From Pogonophryne albipinna (Eukaryota > Chordata > Actinopteri > Perciformes > Artedidraconidae), in NCBI GenBank assembly GCA_028583405.1, contig CM053252.1, positions 32,555,562 through 32,619,561 on the forward strand: a stretch of DNA of 64,000 nt, written 5' to 3'. The notes under the pieces are model-generated. The model was not told the DNA's origin. It did not search any database and saw only the letters and a program-made list of their open reading frames with translations. Every line of letters starts with the position of its first letter. The stretch's first letter is position 1. The position numbers were made by a program, and so were the translations under genes. This document shows positions 35,850-46,411 of the stretch, in pieces.

Positions 35850-38800
35850 AAATAGATATATTTTCATTGTCTTATTTCGTAACAGATATGATACGTATAA
35901 TACATACAATATGCTTATAGTAACTTGTTTTCACCAAATATTTCTAAATTGTATTTAGTAGTTGAGTAGGATATGCCAGTGCAGATACAAACCTCACTCT
36001 CCTCGTACTACAGAGGGAGTGGGGAACTGTGAAGATGGCAATTAACTCACTGTTCCGCTCTGTCGGCTATCAAGGTCTGACCAAAAAAGCGAGCCTTCAT
36101 GAAAAGAGAAAAATCTTTCCCCCTCTGAGTCTGCACTCTCGGACTTGTTACTTGGGTTTACTGAATCCCGTCTGCTCCGTCAGGTATGAAGGCTTTGCAC
36201 GAGACTCTTCTGGTGAGACAGAATGCATTATACATGTGAGAGAGACGGACAGAAACCGTGGCAGTACAGAAGCCTTGTCGGCTGTCTGCGCTTGTGCCCG
36301 ACTCACCCCCCTGCTCCCTCGAACCCCCCCCCCCCCCCCAACTCCCCAAGTGACCACAAAGCTGTCGCAGAAATTGATGGACGGGAGCAGATGAGAGACA
36401 CTTCTCCACCCCTTAAAGAGCCACCTCTGGTCTCTCCCCGCCATGTTGCAGTGCAGTGTGAGGGGAAAACAAACAGCACAGGCAATAGGAATAGTACATG
36501 TCCAATATTGACTTCCTATTGACCTGAAGCTGTCCATTTATTTTATTTGATTATTTATCAGGTTCTTAAATTAATATGCATAGATGGGAGGTGTCTCCCT
36601 TTAACGGTTACTAGGCAGCTTCTTTACCTTGTGTTTAGCAATGCTGCAAAAACTCCTGACCTTGCTAAGGCTTACCACCCTATATCTTGCCATTTTAACT
36701 GAACTTGTTTTGAGAAATCTTATTCTTATTTCAGGAATTCTTATTAAGTCTAATTATCTCACTGCACTGGCAGAATATCCCACTTGTTTCAAGTCTGTGT
36801 AAACAGACTTTTCTTCTTGTTCTTGTTTTAAGATGGACGTTATTTGCAGTGTCACATAGGTTGCAAAAGATAGCATTGCTATGTATTAAGGATATTGGTC
36901 AATAAATGATTAAACAGAACAGTACTTTGTAATGGAGATATTATCATCCCTAATATGCAGTTTAGTTTTTTTATTTCAAACCTCATTTTTATATTTTGTG
37001 GCCATTTAAAAAAAAAAGTTGCCATTCAATGTATTTACATTAGGTTATTACCTTTCTATGTATGCATTTTTTATTGATGGAGTCCTGCCATACCAGCGTG
37101 GGATGCAAATGACCACATGAACAAGACATTCAGAGGAAACAATAAATGCCTTTCACTTTAGAAGCTTTTCTTTTCCTGTATATTGACAGCTTTCCTGCAT
37201 TCAAATTAGACCGAATGCAACATTTTCTACAGCTTCTGTTTCACATTATAAGGGTTTACCTTGCAAACCAAAGGATAACTTTAATTCTGAGGCAGTACAA
37301 AAAAAATTATTGTATTTGTTACAGAAGTAAGCCCTGACTGCTTATGAAGTTATTGGCTGTCATTTCAAACAACAAGGCGGTGCATTCTGTCATTTCAGTC
37401 TCGTCCTCTCTAAACAGCTATGCAGGAACAGGTTTCTCAACCGCCACATGTCGGAGCGATTAACTGTTGAAGGTGTCTTTACTTTCATTTTGATGGTGTC
37501 ATTTTGATCCGAAAGCTGCATTCACGTGATACGCACTGCTTCATCTAATTGGTTGCGTGTTGAAAGGTCAGCGGTAACGAGGGGTAGCGCTTCTACGCGG
37601 CAATGCCAGCATAGAGAGGTTTCACCGCCTGTCACTCCGTGCATACAGATGTTATCAGGACTGACATCTTAACGATTGTTACTTTAGAGTAAACATGATA
37701 AACTTGACTGAAATATCTTGAAACATGATTTGCCCCTAGAGATAAACTCAACTTGTGGTAAACACTGTAGCTGTAAATGATGTTTTTACGAAGTGCATTT
37801 TGCATTTAAAGTTTAAATAGACCACAAATATGCTGTCAACCACTGGTCTCTTGGTTAGAATCTCAGTAAAAGGGCTGCTGTTGGTTTATGTGCAACCTTC
37901 TGGGCATCCGTGATATAAAAAAACCCTGGTGTTGCATTGTGTGCTTATGTGAGGAAGGTGAGGAAAAGGTCAGTTTAGCCCGAAGGAGAGCTACATTGAG
38001 ACTATAGCAATAAGCCAAACCACAAAGTCTGCTCTCTGCAGTACTATTAGCAGTTTATGGAGCTTGTAACAAAGAGGCTGTGTTGCATAACAAGATAAAA
38101 GGGAGATTTGATGGGATTGAATGTACCTCATTATGAGATATCCCTTGTTTACTGGCGTTGTGTTCATTGTGAATTGCTACCTGTGAACAGGACAGTGATC
38201 ATCTTTGAATTGGTCGGGATTTGCTGCAACCAGGGAAATTGTTTGTATTGTCCCTCGCCATCACAAAGTAGATTCAGCTGTGTCAGTCTACGAGGCCGCT
38301 GGCACCCTTTTGGACTGCGCAAACCCCGGCCAATGAGGCCTAAAATGCAAAGATTTACTGCTGCAACACCTCGGCTTGAAAGACAGCCCTGGCTTTTGCT
38401 GAGGTGGCCCTGTGGGAGGGAGGCTGATGACTAAAGAAAGAGCTGGAAAAGAAAGTTGTGGAAAATGGAAGAAGTTACACGAGGAAAAAATAGAATTTGT
38501 GTTTCTGGCGACGTACAGTCTACTCCTGCAGATTGCTAAAGGAAATATCCACTCTTTGTCTTTCAGTTTTTTTTATCATCATTCTCTGATGTTTCATGCT
38601 TTTCAAGAGCTTATTTATGATAAAACTTTTTTTTTTTTCACCCCCTTGACCAAAGCACAATAGAGTGGTGCAGGAATGCGTCCTTCAAGCCGGAAATCAG
38701 TTAGCACTTTCCCACTTCCAGTTCCCTCATCTCAAAGTCAAGTATCTTTGAATGTCTTTGTGGTAAGGTGCCGGAAATATGGTTTATGGACAACACAAGC

Positions 38801-39338
38801 TTAAGAGCTATACGAAATAAAATACTTCAGTAATTAATTACCCTACTGGTGAATGTCCGTCCGAAGCTTCTATGCGTAAAACGGCTGTTTCTAACAAGTG
38901 ACTGAATAAACGACTAAACGCCATCTTTCCGACACGAGTTCCCTTCGCCTAGTGTTGGGGACCGAGCCCCCAGAAAATGTCTGCAGTGGCCAAACGGTGG
39001 CACGACATGTTCTGTGTCAGTCAGTGTTCCCATTGACTTACATTTTGAAAGAGATGTCTGAAAATCAGCTGATATCTCTTTGAAACTTAATGAACTACCC
39101 ACTAAGACCACTTTTATAGCCCTTATTTTTAGACCGGCCGTGACGCTGCGGATTGGAGGCGGGGCTTAAGCAAAACGCAATTGCGTAAGCTCTATGGATC
39201 CAGATATAGGTACTTTTGTTCTCAATAGTCAGGCTATTTTGGCTTAATGCGCCACTGAGCAACTTTCATAGGAGTGATCGGGGTCATGCCTTCAACAGAC
39301 TGACTCTATACTGTTTTCTTTTTGCATTTGCAATCGAG
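35850..39338. other. SORL1 intron 1, mostly unique sequence
   Basis: Contains a poly-C run of about 15-17 bases at 36327-36343 and scattered repeat relatives near 38650-38700 and 38840-39200 (a CCGGCCGTGACGCTGCGGAT-type element end), none with certain borders. Several 60-130-codon open frames around 36030-36540 and 38110-38660 lack codon or family support. Confidence 0.4.
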
Positions 39339-39742
39339 ATTATTCAACCCCCATTGCACATGAGGTTTATTCGTTATATATATACAATTTCTCAGCTCAA
39401 AACAGTTAAATTAAACTAATATTATAAGGGTTTTTGTCAACATTTAACAGAAAATGCTACTTTAATGAGTACTGCAGTCTCAAAATATTCAACCCCTTCA
39501 TGACATTTTCTAAGATTTCCTGATACTTGACTGCATCCATCGTGCCCTCCACACGCTGCAGGTTTCCAGTGCCAGAGGCAGCAAAGCAGCCCCAGAGCAT
39601 CACTGAGCCAAGCCATGCTTCACTGTAAGCAGGGTGTTATTTTCAGCATATGCTTCATTCTTATTCCTCCAGACATACCGTTGATCCATAGGCCCGAAAC
39701 GTTCCAGTTTTGTTTCATCACTCCACAGAACACAATTCCAAT

Positions 39743-39746
39743 ATCT

Positions 39747-39796
<50 letters not shown>

Positions 39797-39890
39797 GTTT
39801 ATTTATATAGCCCAATATCACAAATGTTACATTCGTCTCAGTGGACTTCACAGTTTGTACAGAATATCAGTATGACAATACGACACCCTC
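39743..39890. repeat. (ATCA)n with LINE-tail-like sequence inserted in the Tc1 relic
   Basis: About thirteen ATCA units are followed by TGTTTATTTATATAGCCCAA and TACAGAATATCAGTATGACA. The latter is shared with the repeat at 31750. It looks like the 3' end of a retroelement with its microsatellite tail, inserted into the transposase sequence. Confidence 0.65.
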
Positions 39891-39949
39891 AATACTGTGG
39901 CATATTTATATGGGTTTGCGCATATTGGAGCCAACTTTTCTTGTGCTTT

Positions 39950-40282
39950 TCAGTCAGTAGTGGTGTATGTCTTGGAGTTGGGGCAAGGAGTTTTTAGTAT
40001 GTACCTTACTGTACAAACTGAAACCTCAGTGCCTGCTTCAACCCAGTCTTGCTGCAGGTGTTTTGCAGTCACCCAAGGGTTTTTGACCACTTGCGTCCTC
40101 AGGGATCTGGTGGCACGTCCAGCTAGTTTCGCCACTGCTCCTTTAACTTTGAACTTGCGACCTATGCTTTTAATAGTATCTATAGAAACATTCAGTGCTT
40201 TTGCTACCCTTTTGTATCCTTTTCCTTGTTTATGCAAGGCAAGGATATATTCTCTGAACCTTTTGGACAATGATTTTGCCAT
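39950..40282 (-). pseudogene. Tc1 transposase, N-terminal DNA-binding part
   Basis: MAKSLSKRFREYILALHKQG opens a helix-turn-helix (GYKRVAKALNVSIDTIKSIG) followed by the linker GAVAKLAGRATRSLRTQVV and a second helix-turn-helix with WVTAKHLQQDW, the paired-like arrangement of Tc1 transposases. A stop ends it at 39950-39952. Beyond the insert, minus-strand 39600-39735 still encodes LWSDETKLERFG, which includes the first catalytic Asp of the DDE triad, and YVWRNKNEAY. It then stops, so the catalytic domain is incomplete. Confidence 0.85.
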
Positions 40283-42310
40283 ATTTCTAACATGCAATCA
40301 AACGTCACTTTCAACAAACCCCTAGCCAGTCCAGGTATTTATGTGTTCAATCTCAAGCACACCTGGACTAATGAAGCCCTTGATTAGTTGCACCAGGTGT
40401 GCTTGAGACTGCAGTAGTCAATAAAAGTAGCATTTTCTGTTGAAAATGGATACAAACCCTTGTAATATTAGTTTCATTGGACTACTTAAACAGTTCTTGT
40501 GTAATTTTGTTTATTGCAAACAGCTGAGAAATGGTGTATTTTGCCTATAAACCTAATGTGCAATGGGGGTTGAATAATTTAGATTGAATTGTACATCCAT
40601 GGTGGTGACGCGCAGCCATTGGACCATAGTTTGTTTATAACATTACCATAGCGGTTTACTTCTGGCGATTGCATTTACACTTCAAAAATAATAAAGTGGT
40701 GTAACTGTGTGGAACATCTTGTTTAACAAACGTAAGTTCCACTGCGATGCAAACTTCCAGGTCGGCCTACAAAAATAAGTAATTACTGCACCATTCTATA
40801 TATGTCTTGTTGCTGCTTTTAATATTCTTTGGCCTCTGTGTAGTGATATTAGTGTCTCTGCCTTTTTCTTTTCAATGCTTTCCTCTTGGGATTATTGTTG
40901 AATAGGTGAAAAATAGTGGAGCCAAACCCTGATCTTAGCATCACACAAGCCCAGCAATGCATGCCCCACTGCCAGCAGCCGTTTAAATGTTTCAGGGTGA
41001 ATATTTTATTAAACTCCAGTTCCTCTTTGCTATCAAAATGCCAATGTTTAAACGGCACTGCCATCCACTTGGTTGTGGTGATAGTAGAAAATAGGATTCA
41101 GGACTGGGTCTAGGGTTGTGTTTGATCACATCTGACAGGGGTAGCAAAGATATTTGTTGTTTACTCCACACTGCGAGTCAGTAGGAAAGCGCAGAAAAAG
41201 CCTTTGAAGCAAAAAAGAGCCCTTTCAGAAGCCTGCCTCCTCGCAGATTCATCAATAAAAGATAAGGAGAGGAAAGCAGCGAGGAGATGAGATGGTGAGG
41301 CGGAGACAATAAAAAAGATGAGAGAGCCTATTTCTTTTTATTGATCCATGGGCCCGATGGGAGGGGCTCTTAGTTAGGAATTAGTATGTGTTGCAGCAAG
41401 ATAATGTTTCCCACCTTTTACATGAAAATAGACGTGCTGTACATACAAATAACAACAAACGAATAGTCATTTTTCTTATTATCAGCTAATCATACAAGAA
41501 GAACATAACAAACTATAAATTGATACTATTAACAAATAGTATCAGTAGCTCATTATTCTGTGCCATAGAGCTAGCAATTTCCCCATATACCCCCATGTTA
41601 AAATGCAAAACTTTACAGCAGAAATGTACATGTTCACAGTTTAAAAATAATTGTTTTGGTCTCTATAGCCAATCTATATCTATCTACAACTTTAGGTAGT
41701 TGTTTTTCTTATATAACCTAACCGTTTTCATTATGTGGATTAGCTAGGAATTAGACGCTGTTGTCACTACCAAGATGGGTCAAACGGTCAAATAACAAAA
41801 TCAAGGCTACAAGTAACACCTTTTGAAAAGTCACACATTTAACACATCATTCAAATAAAATAAAAAATATTTTTTTCATATTCATTATTTAATTAGTTTT
41901 TTATTTTGACAGTGTTCAAGCTCTACAGTGTGGGGGGGCCTCAGGACTTATTTAGCATAAATACCTTAATGAGTTCCCATAAAGCCTTGACAACTGATTC
42001 AGCTGCTGTTGGTCTTTATCTTCGACAGTGTAGCAGTGCGACAGTTGGCTTGTTAAAGAAAGAACAGTGTCTTTAGTTTGCCGATTGCCAAGCTTAACTT
42101 TTCTGTGATTCAAACTGCATGTTTAGCTGATGATGTCTGCATTTATTCTTGTGACTGTCGGCAGATCACGTGTATTTCTTATATTCATCTTTCTTCCCGG
42201 GTGCGAAACTAATTTACAAAAGCACAAAAGCACAGATTGCATACATCTCGAGAGTTTCTCAATCTGCTTGCCTTTGCCTTAAGGTACATTAACCTGTTTT
42301 TGTCCCGCAG

Positions 42311-42427
42311 GCCAACCTGAACGACTCCCATAACCAGATGGTGGTCCACTGGGCTGGAGAGAAGAGCAATGTGATCGTGGCTCTGGCTCGAGACAGCGCA
42401 GGAGCCACCGGGCCCAAAACCAGCTCT
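42311..42427 (+). CDS. sorl1: SORL1 exon 2: start of Vps10p propeller
   Basis: The 117-nt exon encodes 39 residues beginning [19 protein letters not shown], nearly identical to the known vertebrate SORL1 segment, then [10 protein letters not shown]. This is the first blade of the ten-bladed Vps10p beta-propeller in the lumenal domain that binds cargo and propeptide. Acceptor TTTTTGTCCCGCAG and donor TCT|GTGAGT, phase 0 at both sides. The last residues ([10 protein letters not shown]) are the variable end seen before VYVSYDYG. Confidence 0.93.
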
Positions 42428-42489
42428 GTGAGTACACCTGAACACAGCCCAGACACCAGATACTGGGAAACTAAAGCCAGCACATCCAT

Positions 42490-43178
42490 AGCCGCTTTCA
42501 CACCAAGTACTTAGCCGGTACTTGTTCCCCCCAAACTCTTTAGTCCCTCGAACTGTCCTAGTAGATCGCGTTCTCACCGGAATAAGTACTTTTAAGGATT
42601 CGGCAAATGAAGCCGCTGACGTCACTTCTTCTTCTTCTGTTTTGGGTTTACTGGCCGGCCGCAAACAACTTCACGGTGTATACTGCCACCCCCACCCGCT
42701 GTACATGAGGCGTTTGTTCATCTTCCTCAGACATTATGGAGTTGAATGAAGTTGTGGTTTTTGTGCTCATGTTATACAGCTTGGTAACTGAGTTATTTAA
42801 GCCAACTAGGGATATGACACAAATGCGGAGCCACCAGTCAAATGCAATAGCATTCGACTGGTGACAAGTTAGTCTCTCTCTCCGTTGGTGCGCTGGGCTA
42901 ATGCGAGCAAATAAAATGGCGGCTTTACAAAACTTTTCAGAGTTTTACGAGCCGCGGTTTGCAATTCGCCCAGCCAATCAGCAATTGTTAGCGTCGCCGG
43001 CACACCCACGAACCATTTCCTCCCCAGGAAGGTACTACCTCTCTAGCAGGCACTATCTGGGGGTGAAAAGGTTTGCGCGAACTAGGGACTAGGCCCAGAT
43101 CCTTTTTGGCGTGACACCAAATCTTCCCCCCCTATCGGCCTAGTTCGGGGGGAAAAGTACTCCGGTGTGAAAGCGCCT
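42490..43178. mobile_element. MITE of the CGCTTTCACACC group, copy 1
   Basis: Ends GCCGCTTTCACACCAAGTAC and complement of GTACTCCGGTGTGAAAGCGC. Direct-orientation relative of 44683-45913 (shared ATGAAGCCGCTGACGTCACTTC-type string, CCGCAAACAACTTCACGG). No transposase; superfamily unknown. Confidence 0.75.
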
Positions 43179-43337
43179 CATAACTTCAACCTTAACCCCC
43201 CTATCCAGCTGAACGCTAGTCGCTAATTTCCTCCTATAAACTAGCAACAGAAGGTGTGTGTGTAACATGTTTCTCATGTTCCGGTAATGTTTTTATTGCT
43301 GAGCCAAAGATTAAGTGCTCCATCTGCTACTGCCACG

Positions 43338-43395
43338 CACGCACGCACGCACGTACACACACACACACACACACACACACGTACACACGTACACA

Positions 43396-43455
<60 letters not shown>
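43338..43455. repeat. (CA)n microsatellite with GTAC interruptions
   Basis: ACGC, ACAC and ACGT tetranucleotide blocks lead into a pure (AC)n tract of about 27 repeats. Confidence 0.95.
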
Positions 43456-43456
<1 letters not shown>

Positions 43457-44188
43457 CATTTCTCTTCTTTATCAGTTTCTGTTTACCTTCCCTGCTGGGC
43501 CTCTCATCAGCTTTCAGAGCTTTCCTACAAAATACAAAGTTAAGAGACACAAACTCTCTTAAATGGTTTGCTTATGAGGGGTTTTAAGGCCAATTTGGTT
43601 TAAAACTGTTATCATGTATAGTACACGTCCATATTTCCCTCAAAGGTTCAAGAAACCTCAGAATTAAAGAACACAATGTTAGACGATCTGTTTTCACCAG
43701 CGTTAGGATATGTGCATCTGATAGCTACCAATCTGGCTGAAATAAACACAAGGAATACACACTACCCAGTGTGATCCAAAGTGTTGTGGTCATTCACAAT
43801 TATAAAAATGAATATTCAAAAAGTATTCCATGGTGTTTTCTGACAGAGAAAACGGATATTTGTTGTCCAGAGCTGACGATATTTCGACCGGACTTCTTTC
43901 TGTGGATTGATATGACTGCACATGGTCCCTTGATCCTCCTTTGCAACGGTCATGTTATCCTTAGCTATGTCTATTAACAACCTCGGAAATGTCTAAATTG
44001 ACTAATCAGAATTGAGTATTCAACCAAGCCGTGTAATACATTTGTAATAATATAGACGCCCTTGCATTTGAAAATTTGACAAATTCTGATATAAAATGAT
44101 TATCAAGATTCTCCAATCCAGAGTTTTGTTTTGGGCAGGTATCACAATGTCGTTGTTGATTACTCCCTCTCCTCCCTTTTGTCTTCAG

Positions 44189-44323
44189 GTCTATGTGTCC
44201 TATGACTACGGTACATCCTTCACACTCGTCTCAGACAAGTTCCAGCTTTCTGGGATCAAGGCCAAGGACGGCAGCAAGCAGGTCATCTCCCAGTTCTACC
44301 ACAGCCCCGCAGACAACAGGAGG
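44189..44323 (+). CDS. sorl1: SORL1 exon 3: Vps10p propeller
   Basis: 135 nt, 45 residues. It opens VYVSYDYGTSFTLVSDKF, which contains an Asp-box-like turn of a propeller blade, and closes ISQFYHSPADNRR, matching the conserved AQFYHSPADNKR of SORL1. Acceptor CTTTTGTCTTCAG, donor AGG|GTGAGT, phase 0 at both ends, so loss of this exon would keep the frame. It is flanked by two directly repeated MITE copies. Confidence 0.93.
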
Positions 44324-44727
44324 GTGAGTCACTGCTGCTGGGCAACCACAGCAATTGGGGCTGGGTCAAAATAAATGCATCCATTCTTCAATGTCATGAG
44401 TTCCCATTTGGGTTATAGGTAACGTCAAAGACAATCATTTTCCATCTTTTAACGATAAGATGAGATAAACCTTTATTTATCCATGCAGGGAAATTCAGGT
44501 ATGATAGGGGCGACAGCAATAGGAGCAACTCACAGAAGAAGAGATAATAACAAATGAAATGATTTAATAAATAAAATAACATGAAAGTAAAAGTACAAAT
44601 AAAAATAACAACATTATGAATAGGTAAAACAAGGAGCAGTTGAATTTGCATACTTACAGATTTTACAGTGATGGATACCCTTAGGCGCTTTCACACCAAG
44701 TATTTTGCCGTACTTAGTTCCCAGTAC

Positions 44728-45280
44728 ATTACATTATTACATTACATTACATTACATTGCATTTAGCTGACGCTTTTATCCAAAGCGACTTACAATAAGT
44801 GCATTCGACCAGGAAGACACAACCTTGAAGAAAACAGAATCATATAAGTACATCAGGTTTCATAGAGCCAAACATTTCAAGTGCTACTCAACTGGCTTTA
44901 GATAAGCCAGTCCTTTATTAGTATATAAGTGCTCTGTTAGCTGTTCTTTGTTAGTAATTCTATCGCTCGAAGTGGAGTCGAAAGAGATAAGTTTTCAGTC
45001 TGCGCCGGAAGATGTGCAAGCTTTCTGCTGTCCTGATTTCAATGGGGAGCTCATTCCACCATTTTGGAGCCAGGATAGCAAACCCACGTGTTTTTGCTGA
45101 TGGGAACTTGGGTCCCACTCGCAGTGAAGGTGCAGCGAGTCGTTTGGCTGATGCAGAGCGTAGTGCATGCGCTGGGGTGTACAGTTTAACCATGTCCTGG
45201 ATGTAGGAAGGGCCAGATCCATTCGCAGCATGGTATGCAAGTACCATTGTATTGAAGTGGATTCTAGCACTTACCGGAAG
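44728..45280 (-). mobile_element. L2/CR1-like LINE, 5'-truncated, with 7-bp duplication
   Basis: A minus-strand frame (44960-45247) encodes the C-terminal end of a LINE protein, with AYHAANGSGPSYIQDMV and WWNELPIEIRTAESLHIFRR, comparable to the same region in the LINE at 10762. The 3' end is TAAATGCAATGTAATGTAAT with a repeated ATGTA tail. CCAGTAC is duplicated at 44721-44727 and 45281-45287. A textbook truncated insertion. Confidence 0.82.
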
Positions 45281-45490
45281 CCAGTACTTAGTTCATCGGA
45301 ACTCTTTAGTTCCCGGAACTAAAGTTCAGATCGTGTTCACACCGGAATAAGTTCCTGGGGGAGGATTAGGCAAATGAAGCCGCTGACGTCACTTCTTCTG
45401 CTTTGGGTTTACTGGCAGGCCGCAAACAACTTCACGGCGTATACTGCCATCCGAAGTCCCCGGCCGGAAGTCCCCGGAGTTGGGGACTGG

Positions 45491-45533
45491 CTTCAGTAGA
45501 AGCTGCTGGGAGTCCCAGCAGCTTCTACTGAAG
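45491..45533. repeat. Perfect 21-bp-arm palindrome
   Basis: CTTCAGTAGAAGCTGCTGGGA, one G, then the exact reverse complement. It would extrude as a cruciform or form a tight hairpin in RNA. The one-base loop makes a microRNA unlikely. Confidence 0.95.
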
Positions 45534-46411
45534 TCTTCCGAGTAAATCGCCAGAACGCCGAGACCTCCTCATCTCCACCGCTCGCCTTGTTTTTTTTTGT
45601 GTTGCCATAAGTTAGTCTCTCTCCGTTGGTGCGCTGGGCTAATGCTAATGCTAATAATGCTAATGCCAGCATATACAATGGCGGCTTGACAAAACTTTAC
45701 CGAGTTTTACGGGGTGTGGTTTGCAATTTGCCCAGCCAATCAGAAATTGGAACCTTTTTCTCCCATGAAAGTACCTGCTCTCTAGCAGGGACTAAAAAGG
45801 GGGTAAAAGTTCTCATGAACTAAGTTCTAGTTCCAGATCTTTTTAGTGTGAACGCAAAATCCCAGGAGCTATTCGGAACTACAAGGGAAAAGTACTCCGG
45901 TGTGAAAGCGCCTCTTGTATTCCAGGGTACTGTTCATGCCTAATGAGTCACTATTAATATACCTCCTGCAGTCCCTTCCTCAACACAAACACATGATGTA
46001 CTACATTTAGAGGTATATGGATTTGTTTAGGCTCCTTTCAACATACACTTTTAGTTTTTGCAATTGAAGTTTGCACTGTTGGTTTGAACTCCTATATACT
46101 GTAGAGACATTCAAGGTTGATCAAGGCTGGGGTGTGTTTGAAACACACAATTGTTTGACACGTTCTGCAGCAAGTCTGAAGACTAAAGTATTTATAGCTG
46201 TGAATTGCCACACTTGAAATCGTGTCTAAAAGCCAGCAGCCATAAAGAGGGGCGAGACAACACAATTGCTCAATTGGGGATCATGACTTTTGGTCAACCT
46301 TTCCTTAAAGGCATTTATGGTTTGACAGTCCAATACGCACTTTGTTTAAAGCCCACTGCCTTAGGCAAGACAGGAGAACTGGAGAATATTAAACAAGTTT
46401 AATATTTACTT

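Larger units (their letters stand above)
39339..40578 (-). mobile_element. Tc1/mariner transposon relic
   Basis: Inverted ends ATTATTCAACCCCCATTGCA (39339) and its complement (to 40578). Between them, on the minus strand, lies a broken Tc1 transposase. A 150-bp (ATCA)n plus LINE-tail-like insert sits at 39743-39890. The size of about 1.24 kb less the insert is slightly short for a full Tc1 (1.3-1.6 kb). Confidence 0.85.
42428..44188 (+). other. sorl1: SORL1 intron 2
   Basis: 1.76 kb, GTGAGT to CTTCAG. It holds the MITE 42490-43178 and a CA-rich microsatellite; no other exon is seen. Confidence 0.85.
44683..45913. mobile_element. MITE of the CGCTTTCACACC group, copy 2, split by a LINE
   Basis: Starts AGGCGCTTTCACACCAAGTA and ends CCGGTGTGAAAGCGCCT. 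It is a direct-orientation relative of copy 1. A LINE fragment lies at 44728-45280. It also carries the 43-bp palindrome at 45491-45533, absent from copy 1. Confidence 0.75.

Noticed and set aside
36029..36540. Several 80-130-codon frames around a poly-C run
   Set aside because: Overlap on both strands, no domain, no splice pair; the region is intronic.
42209..42664. Minus-strand 151-residue frame over SORL1 exon 2
   Set aside because: It is the antisense shadow of a strongly conserved coding exon plus MITE sequence.
45491..45533. MicroRNA hairpin
   Set aside because: The loop is a single base and the stem is perfect, unlike a Drosha substrate.
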